Shown here: piece after piece, positions 1-11,402 of the stretch
Position numbering within the stretch: the first letter of the stretch is position 1
How the letters are laid out: each line of letters begins with the position of its first letter
NCBI GenBank assembly: GCA_026119855.1
Contig: JAOWBW010000441.1
Location: 124,001-188,000 of the forward strand
Origin: Campanula takesimana
Taxonomy: Eukaryota > Streptophyta > Magnoliopsida > Asterales > Campanulaceae
DNA: 64,000 bases
Direction of reading: 5' to 3'
The notes under the pieces: model-generated
What the model was told of the DNA's origin: nothing
What the model saw: the letters and a program-made list of their open reading frames with translations, nothing else
Database searches by the model: none
Program-made: the position numbers and the translations under genes

Positions 1-453
1 CGTGGCGTTTATGATTACCTCAGTCGAGTTCTCCCTCTTGCTCAATGTCAACACCCGTACGCTCCTCAAATGTACGGGCCGCCACAGACTGTCCCCGTCG
101 GGATGCCCCCTATGACTACTCATCAACAAGGGGTGCCGGTACCTAAATTACCCTCAAAGACAGTTCGTGAAAGGAAGGACGAGCGCGAATTCGACGACTT
201 GGGCAAACTCTTCAAAAGTCTAGTTCAAGCCGGCAAGTTGTCTCCTTTGTTCAATTATGAACCAAGTAGGGTGAAGCAAGGCTTGGATCCCTCCAAACAC
301 TGCCAATACCACCAGTACATTGGACATGACACCGAAGATTGCCTCCAATTGAGGAGAAAGATTCAAAGCCTCATTAACAGCGGAGTCATCACCCGCCAAC
401 GGAATACATGGGCATGGGCAAAAGAGGAAATTGGGGCTACCTCCTTTAAATAA
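1..453 (+). CDS. Partial gag of a Tat-type Ty3/gypsy retrotransposon
   Basis: The reading frame is open from base 1 to the stop at 453, so the true start lies left of the window; the first ATG seen (70) is internal. The C-terminal half carries a Cys-His knuckle of the form C-X2-H-X4-H-X4-C (starting CQYHQYIGH, at 301), followed by a basic LRRK segment. This variant knuckle is the one found in Tat-lineage Gag and occurs again in the intact element at 17368-23058. Gag packages the element's RNA in cytoplasmic particles. The frame stops here and no protease or polymerase follows in the next 7.6 kb, so the element looks gag-only and non-autonomous. A deletion of pol cannot be excluded. Confidence 0.75.
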   Translation, partial: RGVYDYLSRVLPLAQCQHPYAPQMYGPPQTVPVGMPPMTTHQQGVPVPKLPSKTVRERKDEREFDDLGKLFKSLVQAGKLSPLFNYEPSRVKQGLDPSKHCQYHQYIGHDTEDCLQLRRKIQSLINSGVITRQRNTWAWAKEEIGATSFK

Positions 454-2690
454 AAGAAAAGAAAAAGGTCATTCAGTCTTCGTAGGTTCTAGAGTGTCCT
501 TAGTCAAAAGTCCACCTTGGACGATTTTTGTTTCTTTAAGTAAAAGTCCACCCCGGATTAGTCGTTTTTCTTTCAAATAATAAAAGAGTCTTTATTTCTT
601 TTCTCTCTAGACTTGAGACATAATCTTGCATAAATCAATTCCATGAAAATTGTCTTATTCACCATTTTCGCTTGATTGCTATATCTTTATATGATGAATT
701 AATCTTAATCTTACTCATTAATGACGACTCATTAAAAGGTAAATGGACCCACAAACCATTCACATAATTAAGTAAACGATTAATCTTAAAATAACAAATG
801 CTTCGATCAATTGGGATGAACGAATCACTTTCTCTTCTCTCTACATTATACCCCCATACACTCTCTATATACACTTCCCCCTGTGTACACCCTCCATATA
901 CCTATCCATATAATACCCGCTATACACTCACCCCGTGTACATTCTTCACGAACACTCTCTCCATACACCTTCTCCCATACACCTCCCGTCTCACCATTAA
1001 ACCCCTTTTCCACACGGTCATGCAAAGAAATAGACTGCGGTTGCTCATCATCAGGCACCCATGCTGCCACGATTCAAGAGGGATGTTTCTCCCATTCATG
1101 AGTATTACATGCCGATACACTGAGGTTGTCTGTATTCCATCGCAAATGCCAAGTGCACGAAGTTGTTTATACCATTCATAGGTGCCACATGACGATCCGA
1201 TGGAGCTCCGTCGATGAAGGACAAGGGGCTACGATGCCCGCCGCCAGCAAAAAGCCGCTTGAACTATAAGGAAGCTACTTCGCAATCAACAAATGCGAAA
1301 ACGAACCAGGGGCTCGTCTTGCCCAATGTTTCATGTACAAATATAAAATGAAAGCTCGCTAGGTCGAACCCAAAAAGGCGACCCAGGCAAAAATTAGAGC
1401 ATTGCACAAAAAGAAGCCCGCTAGGTTGAAAACCCGAAAGGGCGGCCTAGGCAAAAAAAAAGGGTGTGCACAAAAAAAAAATAATAAATAAATAAATAAA
1501 TAAATAAATAAAGAAAAATAGAAGGGGCTATCACCACAGAATATTTTCACTTCAAATGTTCTATTTTTCTTTCTTTCCCTACAAAGAAGATTAACACGGC
1601 AGCAGCAACCAATGACAACTACGATGGAGCAATCCACTGCAACAACTACAAATGAGTAATCCACCGCAATGAGCTACAAAGAACAACTCACCTCAAACGA
1701 ACCTCACACCCCTAAACTCAAAACCCAACTTCATTGTCAACCGGGCAACCACTCAAAACCAAACATAACCTACCTTGGGTCAACTTTCTTTCTTTTCTTT
1801 CCTCCCACACATACCCACTGAAACCCGACACCATCGTCAAGCGGGTCATCCCCGAACTACGCGGACCTGAGCTCCTCACCTTGAGGAGAACGTAGGCAAC
1901 CTCCCGGTTCGGTCCAAAATATACACAACCCACCTCGAGCCAATTTTCTTTCTCTTCTCTCTTCCCCCATATTTCTACTCCTGACTTCTTCACTCACAAT
2001 TGATCAAAACATTTATTAATTTGAGGCTACTTGTTTACTAATTAACCATAACTCATCAACTAATCAACGAGGTCCATTCTCGAGCAATCGAATGAGAATC
2101 TTGAATAAAACAATTTTCAAATGTCTCGACAAGTCTTCTGTTCTACAATCTAGGAAAGAGCTAAACACTTACTTTCTGTCAAGCAGGGGCTTCCTTCCTT
2201 TTATATACACTCAATTGTCCGAAGAGTCAAAATGCGAGTACTATCTCTCTCTCTCCCTCTCACTATCACCAAAATGCCCCCGCATGTTTAAACAATTATT
2301 TTTCCTTTTTTGAGTCGACTGAATGATTTTCAAAAAAAAAAAAAAAAAAAAAAAAAAAGAGAGATGACGCAAAAGAGATGCCCGCTAGATTGAAAACCCG
2401 AAAGGGCGGTCTAGGCAGAGAAAAGGGTGCGTCTTAAAGGAGGTAGGATACCCCGCTCTACACCCTTATCGAACTGGGGCTTCCCCAACAGAAAGGGTCG
2501 ACTATGTGGTTTCCCAGAGAATACCGAGGCGTCAACAAGGATACACTTAGAAGAAGGGCACCCCTCATCGTCAAACTCGGCACGCGACGACCTATTTGGA
2601 TTGATTAGAATCATAATTAATTATAAGGCATCTGTATAAGATCATAACACTTTCATAAAGTTTTCTCCTCCCCGACACTTTGTTTATAAA
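454..2690 (+). other. Untranslated region of the gag-only Tat element
   Basis: No convincing coding frame is present; open frames here are short and low in complexity. The stretch holds an (AAAT)n-like run near 1483-1512, a poly-A run near 2330-2358, and at about 1855-1918 a GAACTACG...ACGTAGGCAAC motif. That motif recurs inside the LTR at about 8856-8915 and, in variant form, at about 7766 and 7924, which is typical of Tat/Ogre-type untranslated DNA. Confidence 0.6.
1349..2434 (+). repeat. Dispersed short direct repeat (GCTAGGTxGAAAACCCGAAAG type)
   Basis: Three related copies, at about 1356-1400, 1409-1460 and 2380-2434, share a core reading CCCGCTAGxTTGAAAACCCG, then AAAGGGCGG and CTAGGCA. 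The first copy is the most diverged. Such short cores are common in the non-coding DNA of Tat elements. No function is known. Confidence 0.6.
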
Positions 2691-4320
2691 CCCGCAAGCT
2701 CGGTCTCCACAAAATTGTAAAAACATCCTCGATCCATCTGAGACCCATCTCCGTGATTCTTGAGTTGACTCGGTCCTTCACCCTATTTCCTACACAATAG
2801 GATACCCTTAGGTCCCAACCTACCTGGTTCAAAACCTTAGGTCCCAAGCCTACCCGGTCAGTCTTGCCTAAGTTACACCATAAACTCTCTAGGTCCCGAG
2901 CCTACCCGATCAGTCTTACCTAGGTCCCAAACCTACCCGGTGAGTCTTACCTACGTTACATCATAACCTCTTAGCTCGACCTTCCGCAAGTTCGTAGCAT
3001 GACCCCTTCGGCCTCAAACCGGTTCCACCCAAAACTTCAGACCTTAAACCAGTTAACCAAAGCCAAATCCTTAGGGTGACCCATTAGGTCCCGAACCTAC
3101 CGGTCCAACACATACTCGTCCTTACCCTGTCTAAGCCATAGCTCTCTTATCCTCCTCGGTCCAACTTCTAAGGTCCACCCATAGTCTAACCTGTGGAGCG
3201 AGCCCTGAGGGCCCAAGACCATTCGAGTCTACCAAACACCTACCTTTTAGGTCTCTAGAATATCTGATCCCTACCTTAGGCCTCAACCCCTAAACCTTTA
3301 GGTCACAAGACTTTCTACCCTTTAGGTCTCTCACCTTACATCTCCACCCTTTGGACTCTGTAATTCCCAAGCCTACTTGGTCCGACTAAAAGCGACAACA
3401 TCTACGTCTCCCGACTCCCGTCATGTCCAAGCCATGACCCTACCACTCTTAAACCTACCAAGTACCAACCTAGTGTCACCCATTAGCCTCAAAAGACTTC
3501 CTAGTCTGACCTTCAACCCTTTAAGGACTCTAACCTACTTAATCCAAGCCGAGTCCAAACCTCGCCACCTACAAGGTCCACCCTTGAACTCCATGGATCT
3601 CAAACATCGCTCCCCCAACGAGTCCAAATCTCAAACCTTGCTCAAGTACATAGGATCTCCTGCGCACCACGCCATACCATAGGGATCTCAATACCCATCA
3701 GGTTAAAACCCATGTCCTTAAACACCTTTGGTCCCATCCCTAACCTACCTTCGAAATTGCCAAACGAGCTTAGTCACACGCATGACCTCTAAGGCAAAAT
3801 TAAGTCCTAAGCATACCCAATCCTGTTAGGCACACTATTGTACTCAAAGCAAAGTCTTGGACACTCGATCCATTTACCTAAAGCGCCAACATGGTCATAT
3901 ATCCAAAACCATTTCCCGCACTTATGGTTCGCACCTAGCCTAAACTTTCAAACGCTCTAGGATCCAAGCCCGATATGCGTATTAGGTACTAGGATCATCC
4001 AATCCCAATCCGTTCCTCCTTGGCCGACCTCAAGCCTGCTTGGTCCTAACCCATAACGCGGTTTCTCTAGGACAAAAGACTTACCGCTTGAAAGCCTTAA
4101 GTCCCAACGCTACCCTGCCTAGCCTTCGATCTCCTAGATCTCACGCCTACCATTCCATTAGGCCCCGGTCTCCTCAACACATGTCTGAGTCTTACCCTAG
4201 CTAAACCCTAGAACTTTAGCCTAGGTCTAATCTATCGAGCCTATCCAGCCACGAGGTATCAAGCTCATTTGCCCCAAACCGCAACATTCTTAGACCTCAA
4301 ACTTGCTCGGTCTAAACCAA
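2691..4320 (+). repeat. Degenerate repeat field with AGGTCCC and CCTACCCGGT cores
   Basis: The sequence repeats cores such as TAGGTCCCGAGCCTACCCG and ACCTAGGTCCCAAACC at irregular spacing (clear near 2810-2960, decaying to about 4300). No gene is seen. It grades into the more regular array that follows and appears to be an older, eroded part of the same amplified 3' region. Confidence 0.6.
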
Positions 4321-6240
4321 GACAAACCTTCAAATGCTTTCGGTCTCCAAACCCTAGCCTTAAACCTAGGTAAACACATTCTCTAAACCCTAGCCTCAAG
4401 CCTAGGTAGTCATATCATTCTCTCTGAACCCTAGCCTCAAGCCTAGGTAATTACATCCTTCTTAAACCCTAGCCCCGAGCCTAGGTAGTTACATATCCTA
4501 CCCAAACCCTAGCCTCATGCCTAGGTAGTCACCTTCTATTCAAAGCCTAGCCTTAAACCTAGGTAATCGCATTCCCTCTAAACCCTAGTCCCAAACCTAG
4601 GTAATCGCCTTCTCTCTAAACCCTAGCCTCAAGCCTAGGTAGTCACCTTCTATCCGAAGCCTAGCCTTAAACCTAGGTAATCACATTCTCTCAACCCTAG
4701 CCTCAAGCCTAGGTGGCCACATCCTCTACAAACCCTAGCCTCTAGCTTAGGAAGTCACATGCGCTCCGAACCCTAGCCACAAGCCTAGGTAGTCACCTTC
4801 TATCCGAAGCCTAACCTTAAACCTAGGTAATCACATTCTCTTAACCCTAGCCTCAAGCCTAGGTTTCCACATCCTCTACAAACCCTAGCCTCTAGACTAG
4901 GAAGTCACATGCACTCCGAACCCTAGCCTCAAGCCTAGGTAATCACATATTCCCAAACCCTAGCCTCAAGCCTAGGTTGCCACATCCTCTACAAACCCTA
5001 GCCTCTAGCCTAGGAAGTCACATGCGCTCCGAACCCTAGCCTCAAGCCTAGGTAATCACATCTTCCCAAACCCTAGCCTCAAGCCTAGGTAGTCACGTTC
5101 CCCCAAAACCCTAGCCTCAAGCCTAGGTAGCCACATCCTTCCTAAACCCTACCCTCGAGCCTAGGTAGTCACATTCCCTCTAAACTCTAGCCTAAAGCCT
5201 AGGAAGTTACATCCTTCTTAAACCCTAGCCTCAAACCTAGGAATCTGCATTCTCTCCAAACCCTAGTCTCAAGCCTAGGAAGCACCATCCTCTTTAACCC
5301 TAGCCCAAGTTCTGGGGAATTTCCAAAGCCCCGCATGCAACATCATTTCCAAATTCCCAAAACCCTAGTCTCGAAACCTAGGAAATTTAAAATCTTAATC
5401 CCCCGTCTTATTGAACCCTAACCCAAAACCTAGGATACAATGCCCTGTCCAAAACTTAATCAACCCTAGCCTCAGGCCTAGGAAACCGCGTTCGCTCTGA
5501 ACCCTAGCCTCGAGCCTAGGTAGTCGCATTCGCTCTAAACCCTAGCCTCGAGCCTAGGTACTCACATTCGCTCCAAACCCTAGCCTCAAGCCTAGGTAGT
5601 CGCACTCTTTCTAAACCCTAGCCGCAGGGCCTAGGAGACTATATCCTCACTAAACTCTATCATCGAGCCTAGGATTCAACATTCCCTTCAAACCCTAGTC
5701 CTAGACCTAGGAAATTCCTTCACCTTAGTCTCAAAATATAGGAAGTTTATAGTCCTTAGCCTTAAAACCTAGCCTAAAGTCTAGGTTACCACGAACATTT
5801 CCAAGCCATAGTCACCAATCCCGAAAAATGGTGAACCCTAACATCAAGCTTAGTGGACCTTCCACAAAAGCAATCCCTCTTCCCAACGGTCCATGGTCTC
5901 AAGCCTAGGAAGTCACAACCTTTCCAACTCCCAGCCTTATGTCTAAAAGCCAACGCCTTTGCAACCTCTGAGCCTACCACAACTCCAAGCCCTAGCCTCC
6001 TAGACCTAGGAAATTCCTAAACCCTAGTCCCAAACCTAGGAGAGTCATGGTCCTTAAATACCAGTTTCCAAACCCTTGTTCGAAACCCTAACATCTAGGA
6101 AGTTTCCAAACCTCAACCTTTCCAAGCCCTAGCACTAAGCCTAGGATAGAATACTCTCCTCATGCTTAAATAAACTCCAATCCCTAGCTTGTAAGCCTAG
6201 GAAACCCACATTATCTCCAAGACATAATCTAAAGCCCAAG
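4321..6240 (+). repeat. Tandem array built on CCCTAGCCTCAAGCCTAGG
   Basis: About 35 to 40 units of roughly 36-40 bp, each carrying CCCTAGCCTCAAGCCTAGGT and then a variable spacer such as AGTCACATTC. CTAGC/CCTAGG makes each unit partly self-complementary. Units are most regular at 4340-5650 and decay toward 6240. The array is in the 3' untranslated region of the Tat element; no coding frame runs through it. Confidence 0.85.
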
Positions 6241-6484
6241 AAGCCGTGACATCTTTGGCATCCCTATCTCAAGATTAGGAGATCACCATCTTCCTTATTC
6301 CCTTTCCTTAAAAAAGCCATAGGTCCTACCTCTAGGCAACCAAGAAAAATGTCCCTTACCTAACACCTTGGTCTCAATGGCTCGTAGCCTCATCCCCTCC
6401 TAAATTAGGATAAGCGGAACCCAGATCATGTTTCCCATATTAGCAACTCCCCGAGAGTCCATCTCCTTCGCGTCTCCTTAAAGG

Positions 6485-6625
6485 TCATTTGCCCTTGTGA
6501 CTCACCAAAGAGTCCCTTGTGACTCCCCGAGAGTCTATCACCTTTGTGACTCCCCGAGAGTCCGTCACCCTTGTGACTCCCCGAGAGTCTATCACCTTCA
6601 TGACTCCTTGAGAGTTCATCCCGTT
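6485..6625 (+). repeat. Short tandem repeat, GTGACTCCCCGAGAGT core
   Basis: About five units of roughly 28 bp carrying GTGACTCCCCGAGAGTC and a spacer like TATCACCTTT. It differs in sequence from the arrays on either side. The last unit is diverged (CTTGAGAGTTC). Confidence 0.85.
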
Positions 6626-6762
6626 TGCGACTCCATAACAATCCATCATCTTTGCCTCCACATGCAAAATTTCAGTTTTACCCCTGGTACATTTCCCTTT
6701 GTTCATTTTTAGGTGCCCTTAGCGCTATTTTGACTGATATCGCTACCTTTGAATACGGAAAA

Positions 6763-7590
6763 CCCCTTAAAACTTCCTAATATTTGCTTAGGATTCGTAT
6801 GGTTGTAGAAACTTCGGCGCCTCTATGACATACGCATCATAGATCGATCGCGATGGGCAGAAGCCTCGGCGTTTCTGTTTGCGAGAGATCCAGCATCTAT
6901 TATTTTAGCACTTCTTAATATTTGCTTAGGATTCGTATGGTTGTAGAGACTTCGGCGCCTCTATGACATACGCATCCTAGATCGATCGCGATGGGCAGAA
7001 GCCTCGGCGTTTCTGTTTGCGAGAGATCCAGTATCTATTATTTTAGCACTTCCTAATATTTGCTTAGGATTCGTATGGTTGTAGAGACTTCGGCGCCTCT
7101 ATGACATACGCATCCTAGACCGATCACAATGGGCAAAAGCCTCGGCGTTTCTGTTTGCGAGAGATCCAGCATCTATTATTTTAGCACTTCCTAATATTTG
7201 CTTAGGATTCGTATGGTTGTAGAGACTTCGGCGCCTCTATGACATACGCATCCTAGATCGATCGCAATGGGCAGAAGCCTCGGCGTTTCTGTTTGCGAGA
7301 GATCCAGCATCTATTATTTTAGCACTTCCTAATATTTGCTTAGGATTCGTATGGTTGTAGAGACTTCGGCGCCTCTATGATATACGCATCCTAGATCGAT
7401 CGCAATGGGTAGAGGCCACGGCGTTTCTGTTTGCGAGCGATCCAGCATCTATTTTAGGATTCGTATGATTGTAGAGACTTCGGCGCCTCTATGACATATG
7501 CATCCTAGATCAATCGTGGTTGGCAGAAGCCTCGGCGTTTCTGTTCGCGAGAGATCCATCATCTATTACTTTAGCGCGATCGGCAGGAAC
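6763..7590 (+). repeat. 138-bp tandem repeat, five full units plus a shortened unit
   Basis: The core GGATTCGTATGGTTGTAG starts at 6791, 6929, 7067, 7205 and 7343, a strict 138-bp period, then at 7457 after a unit shortened to 114 bp. Units differ by scattered substitutions. Each contains CTTCGGCGCCTCTATGA and a CTCGGCGTTTCTGTTTGCGA segment. It lies just upstream of the 3' LTR, the position in which Tat/Retand elements are known to amplify tandem repeats. Confidence 0.93.
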
Positions 7591-8086
7591 CCCGGCGATC
7601 CTGATTGCGTTTACCATTCCATCTTGGGATTATTTAGACAACGTAGTCTTTAATTTTCCCAAATAACTTCATTGCTTACGAATGTTCGTTCTTCATACAA
7701 GATAGTATCCGTAGGTTTATTATCCACAGTAGAAGTTCGATGTCTCGTCTTTCCCAATGTCTCTGAACTACGACCGGCTTGATTCCTCGGAGGATACGTA
7801 GAAACCTGAAAAGGTTCAGCCACCCGACCGACGCGGTCATCTCTCATCCCCAGCAGGTGCATTTTCCCCAGCAGAAGACTTTGTTCCCCATCAGAGGACA
7901 GTCATTCCCAATTTCCATCAGATTTAAACTACGTTTGGCTTGATTCCCCCGCGGATACGTAGGTCGCCTGTCAAGGTCCAGCCGTTCCCTTACCTTACAT
8001 CTGTTTTGAAACTCATGTTTCAGAACGGTTCCTATTTTTATCGTCGACCCTCCATTGCCTTGCAAGAAGCGTCGCCGAGGGGCTAC
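7591..8086 (+). other. Tat element 3' end with polypurine tract
   Basis: Non-coding DNA with two copies of a motif reading AACTACG...GGATACGTAG (about 7766 and 7924). It ends in GAGGGGCTAC (8077-8086) directly before the LTR's TGTTAGTACC. The position matches a polypurine tract, which primes plus-strand DNA synthesis. The intact Tat element has the similar AGGGGCCAC before its 3' LTR. Confidence 0.65.
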
Positions 8087-9137
8087 TGTTAGTACCCGAT
8101 CTGAAAATGAGTTTATTAGGGCTTTCCCAAATATACAAGGACTTTATAGGAATTAGAAACCTTGAAAAGACTTGTCCCGGATTCCCAAAAATAGCTCAAT
8201 GTTCTAGAAAACATTAAATATGGACATTTAGGGTTGCCTTGTATGAACAGTAAAACCCTAGCTTGAATTTCAAGTCAGCGCGCAACGATGGCCACGCGGC
8301 CACTTTCGCCGCCGCCCTCAATATTGGCCACGCGGCCACATCCGCCCCGGATGATCTGGACCGTCAGATCTCTCCATCAGTTTCCTATTTAAAGACCTCC
8401 CTTGCCTCATAATAAGGGGATCCGAATTTGAGAGTTCTTAAACACAATTTTGCTCTCTAATTAGCATTCAAACCTCCAAGAAGATCAAGGTTTATTTCTT
8501 GCCAACATAGGTAAGTTTTCTAACTTATTTCTTCACGTTCTTGCATTATTTTTAATGTAGATCTTTTAATATTCATGTTCGTACATGTTTATTCATAGTT
8601 TCTTCATATGCTTCGCATGTTCATTCATATGTTCATATATGTTCTTCATATGTTCATCGTGTTCATAGATTAAAACCTTATTTATGCTATATTTAGGGTT
8701 GCGATCTTCATGTTTGCATGTTATTTCATAGCCGATGATGATCTAGGGTTCATCGACCCAAGGATGATCTAGGAACTACTTCTAAACCCTAATCTTTCGG
8801 TAATTCCCCCTCATTATGCATGATCCCGATTCTTCTGCCTATTCTAAATTCTCTCGAACTACGCTGACCTGAGCTTCTCACATTGAGAGGAACGTAGGCA
8901 ATCTTCGGATCCGGTCTCAAACACTAACACACTACTAACACATTCATCATGATAGAAAGACCGATCATTCGGGCAATAGGAGTGATAACGTCCAATATTC
9001 TTCTCTTGTTGTAATTTGACCCCCGAACCCACTAAAAATGCTTTTTTCAATGTTTTGGCTATAATTAAAACGGCGTGGCGACTCTCATATTTTAATGTTA
9101 CTATGAATATTCCCAAATTCAAACACACGTATTCACA
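8087..9137 (+). mobile_element. LTR of the gag-only Tat element (right border uncertain)
   Basis: It starts with TGTTAGTACCCG right after the polypurine tract. It contains a TATTTAAA-type TATA box near 8386 and the GAACTACG...GAACGTAGGCAA motif at 8856-8915. It ends somewhere before the copia sequence that begins near 9138. ATTCACA at 9131-9137 would give a CA end. However, TGGCGACTC at 9076-9084 resembles the tRNA-Arg-type primer-binding site of Ogre elements, so the LTR may end near 9075 and be followed by about 60 bp of leader. No target duplication could be checked because the left LTR is outside the window. Confidence 0.65.
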
Positions 9138-11030
9138 GGTAGACATAATTAAACACTAGTTTCTTCTTTGGTTCTTGTCCTACACCCTTTGAAACATGAT
9201 GTTTAGCCTTCAACTCTTCCAAAGTTTGCTGGGTAAATTTCTCATCTCTTTCACAACAAGATGCACATTTAAAGTTGTCACTAGTTTGGAATCCCAAGCC
9301 TTCCTTATCACCACTAGACTTTTGGGATTCTAAGATTTGTTCCATAGTGACACGAGAATTGGTCCACTCATTTGTGATCCTTTTCAGGTCTTTTATCTCA
9401 GCAACCAATTCTTCGTTTTTAACCTTAAATATAGCATTTTGTTCTTCTAAGAAACGGTTTCGATCAGTAAGAGGAGTTATACTCTTGATCTGCTCCTTAA
9501 GGAGGGTGAGTTCAGATCTTAATAGAGATTTCTCCGTCTTAAGCTGGGAAATTTCTTCAGTTGAAAGTGCTAAAGCTTACTTCATGCCAGAGAATTTACT
9601 AATTACCTGTTCAGCTTTTGCAAACATCTTTTCTTGTTCATCGGGGGAAATGTCAAATTTGACTTGTGGTGTGGTAGACAGAACTTCCTTCACTTTGGGG
9701 TTTAGTAGAGCCTTCTTTGCTGCACTCACATCACATCTTGAAAATAGAAGATCACCATTCTTTTGAACCGGAGTTAGGAATCCCTTTTCTGCAAGTTCAT
9801 CGGCCGTATAACTTATCCGTTTAGGTTTTGCATTTGGTGAGCGACGACTTTTATTATCATCCTCATCATCGGACTGAACGACCAAACAGATGTGACCTTC
9901 TTCAGAATCCTCATCGCTTTCATCAGAATCTGACTCTATCCAGGTAGCTAACTCTTTTGTGGTAGAGTCCTCTTCAGCAACCATCCCCTTTTGCTTTGAG
10001 TATCTTGGATTGAAGTTGCTTTTCTTTTTCATATACTCATACTTGGGAATTGGGCACTCTGATGCGAAATGACCGGGTTTCATGCAATTAAAACAAACGA
10101 GATCCTCTTTCTTCTTGGAGAAGTTGAAGTTCTCTTTCTTCTTTGAAGGGTTGCTCCTTGAAAACCTTGTTGGAGCTTTGCTTGTTGATCCGGGTCTTGC
10201 TGTCTTTCTGAACTTTTGGAATCTTTTCACGAACATAGCAAAATCATCATCATCCATATCAAGTAAATCTGATGTGGAGATTTTTGGATCTTCTTCCTCG
10301 ATCACTTCTTCCTTTTGTGCAACCAACGATAAGCTCTTTGTTTTTCCTTCCATTTCAGCAATATTGTTAAGCTTGATATCAAAGACCTTGAGGTTGGCAT
10401 AGAGGCTTCTGAGAGACATGTCATCTAGTAGCTTGGTATCTTCAAGAGTGTTTCCTTTGTGTAGATATTGCGAACCAAGAGCGGCAAGAAAATTAACGTT
10501 GATTTCTTTCTTGGTAAGCTTCTTTCCGAGTGCTGTATAAGTACTCACGATCTCACAATAACGATCATAGGTGGCTCTTAGTGATTCACCGGGGATCTTA
10601 GCAAAGTTGTTGAATCTTCTTTGAATTGCAAACTTTTTGCTTTCCTTGCAAGCTTGATCTCCTTCGATGTAATCTTCAATTGCATCCCAAAGTTCTTTTG
10701 CAGTAGAACATTCCATGATCTGTCGACGCTGTGACGTACTCAAGGTACTTAGAAGTATGCTTTTTTTTTCACATCCATTCCAACTAGTCTTTTCTCTTCA
10801 TCGGTCCATTCAGCCTTTGGTTTCTTGATAGTCGGATTTGCACCATTGGTTTCTGGATCCGGATTAGCTTTCATTGGGAAGTATGGTCCAATGGTAAGAC
10901 AATCACCAAGTTGCTCGTCCATGGAGTAGAACTGAGTTAGAATGCTGTGCTTCCATACGTCAAAATTATCTTCGTCAAACGCTGGAACGTGAGTGAAGTT
11001 AACCGTTGCCATAGTTTTCTGACTTGCCAT
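9133..11030 (-). pseudogene. SIRE-like Ty1/copia gag remnant
   Basis: Read on the minus strand from the ATG at 11030. The N-terminal part (ending 10749) has the FDEDNFDVWKHSI segment of copia Gag. The next part (10743-9577) has the UBN2-type region (TAKELWDAIEDY, QRRFNNFAKIPGES) and a CCHC knuckle (CFNCMKPGHFASEC) typical of nucleocapsid. Acidic and coiled-coil segments follow, then LESQKSSGDKEGLGFQ, a segment found between gag and protease in SIRE-type elements. It is broken by a frameshift at a homopolymer near 10759-10768 and an in-frame stop at 9577. Protease, integrase, RT and RNase H are absent: copia sequence ends at the Tat LTR. Confidence 0.85.
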
Positions 11031-11087
11031 TTTGAATCGGCACCCAAGCTGTTAAGCTTGAAAAACAGAAGTTTTATAAAGGTGAAT

Positions 11088-11099
11088 GCTCTGATACCA
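11088..11099 (-). promoter_or_regulatory. Primer-binding site for initiator Met-tRNA (SIRE-like copia)
   Basis: On the minus strand the sequence is TGGTATCAGAGC, the standard plant copia site complementary to the 3' end of initiator methionine tRNA. It is two bases from the LTR edge (11102). This fixes the element's orientation as minus and identifies 11102-12723 as its 5' LTR. Confidence 0.95.
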
Positions 11100-11217
11100 C
11101 TTGTTGGTCCCAAAGACACAACAAGGGTATGAAAGGAGGCTAGAGGGGGGGTGAATAGCCTACTTAAAATTTCAACCCTTTTTCAAAATTCAACCAAGTG
11201 CTTACAATCTTGAGTTT

Positions 11218-11402
11218 TGCGGTCAAGTAATAAACCGTGCGGTCAAGGTGTAATATGCACAGCGGAAGTTTTCGATGGAAATAAGGTAGAGTTTTTTTTG
11301 ACAAAATCTCTAAGGAACACCAGAACTCACGGTCAACCAAGTTGCGGTCAAGTGAGTCCGGTCAAGGTAAGCGCGGTCAATAGAAAAGCGGTCAAGAGAT
11401 TT
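11218..11402 (-). promoter_or_regulatory. Cluster of TTGACC (W-box-like) motifs, inner part of LTR
   Basis: Seven exact TTGACC hexamers on the element's sense (minus) strand, seen as GGTCAA on the plus strand, mostly within CTTGACCG. TTGACC/T is the core bound by plant WRKY factors. Binding is an inference; what is seen is the repetition of one octamer in otherwise unique sequence. Confidence 0.7.

Noticed and set aside
798..1181. A 127-codon open frame and its overlapping frames on both strands
   Set aside because: Low-complexity TACACCC/ATACACTC-rich text of the Tat untranslated region, with no recognisable domain.
6763..7590. Regularly spaced repeats that could suggest a CRISPR array
   Set aside because: Units of 138 bp (and 124 bp at 23291) are continuous tandem repeats with no spacers, in plant retrotransposon DNA.
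9275..9766. A 163-codon plus-strand frame
   Set aside because: Lies antisense to the copia gag remnant and reads as a mirror of its coding bias; no domain.
11088..11099. tRNA gene fragment (Met-tRNA complementarity here and at 62699)
   Set aside because: Only 12-13 bases, directly beside LTR borders: these are primer-binding sites, not tRNA genes.
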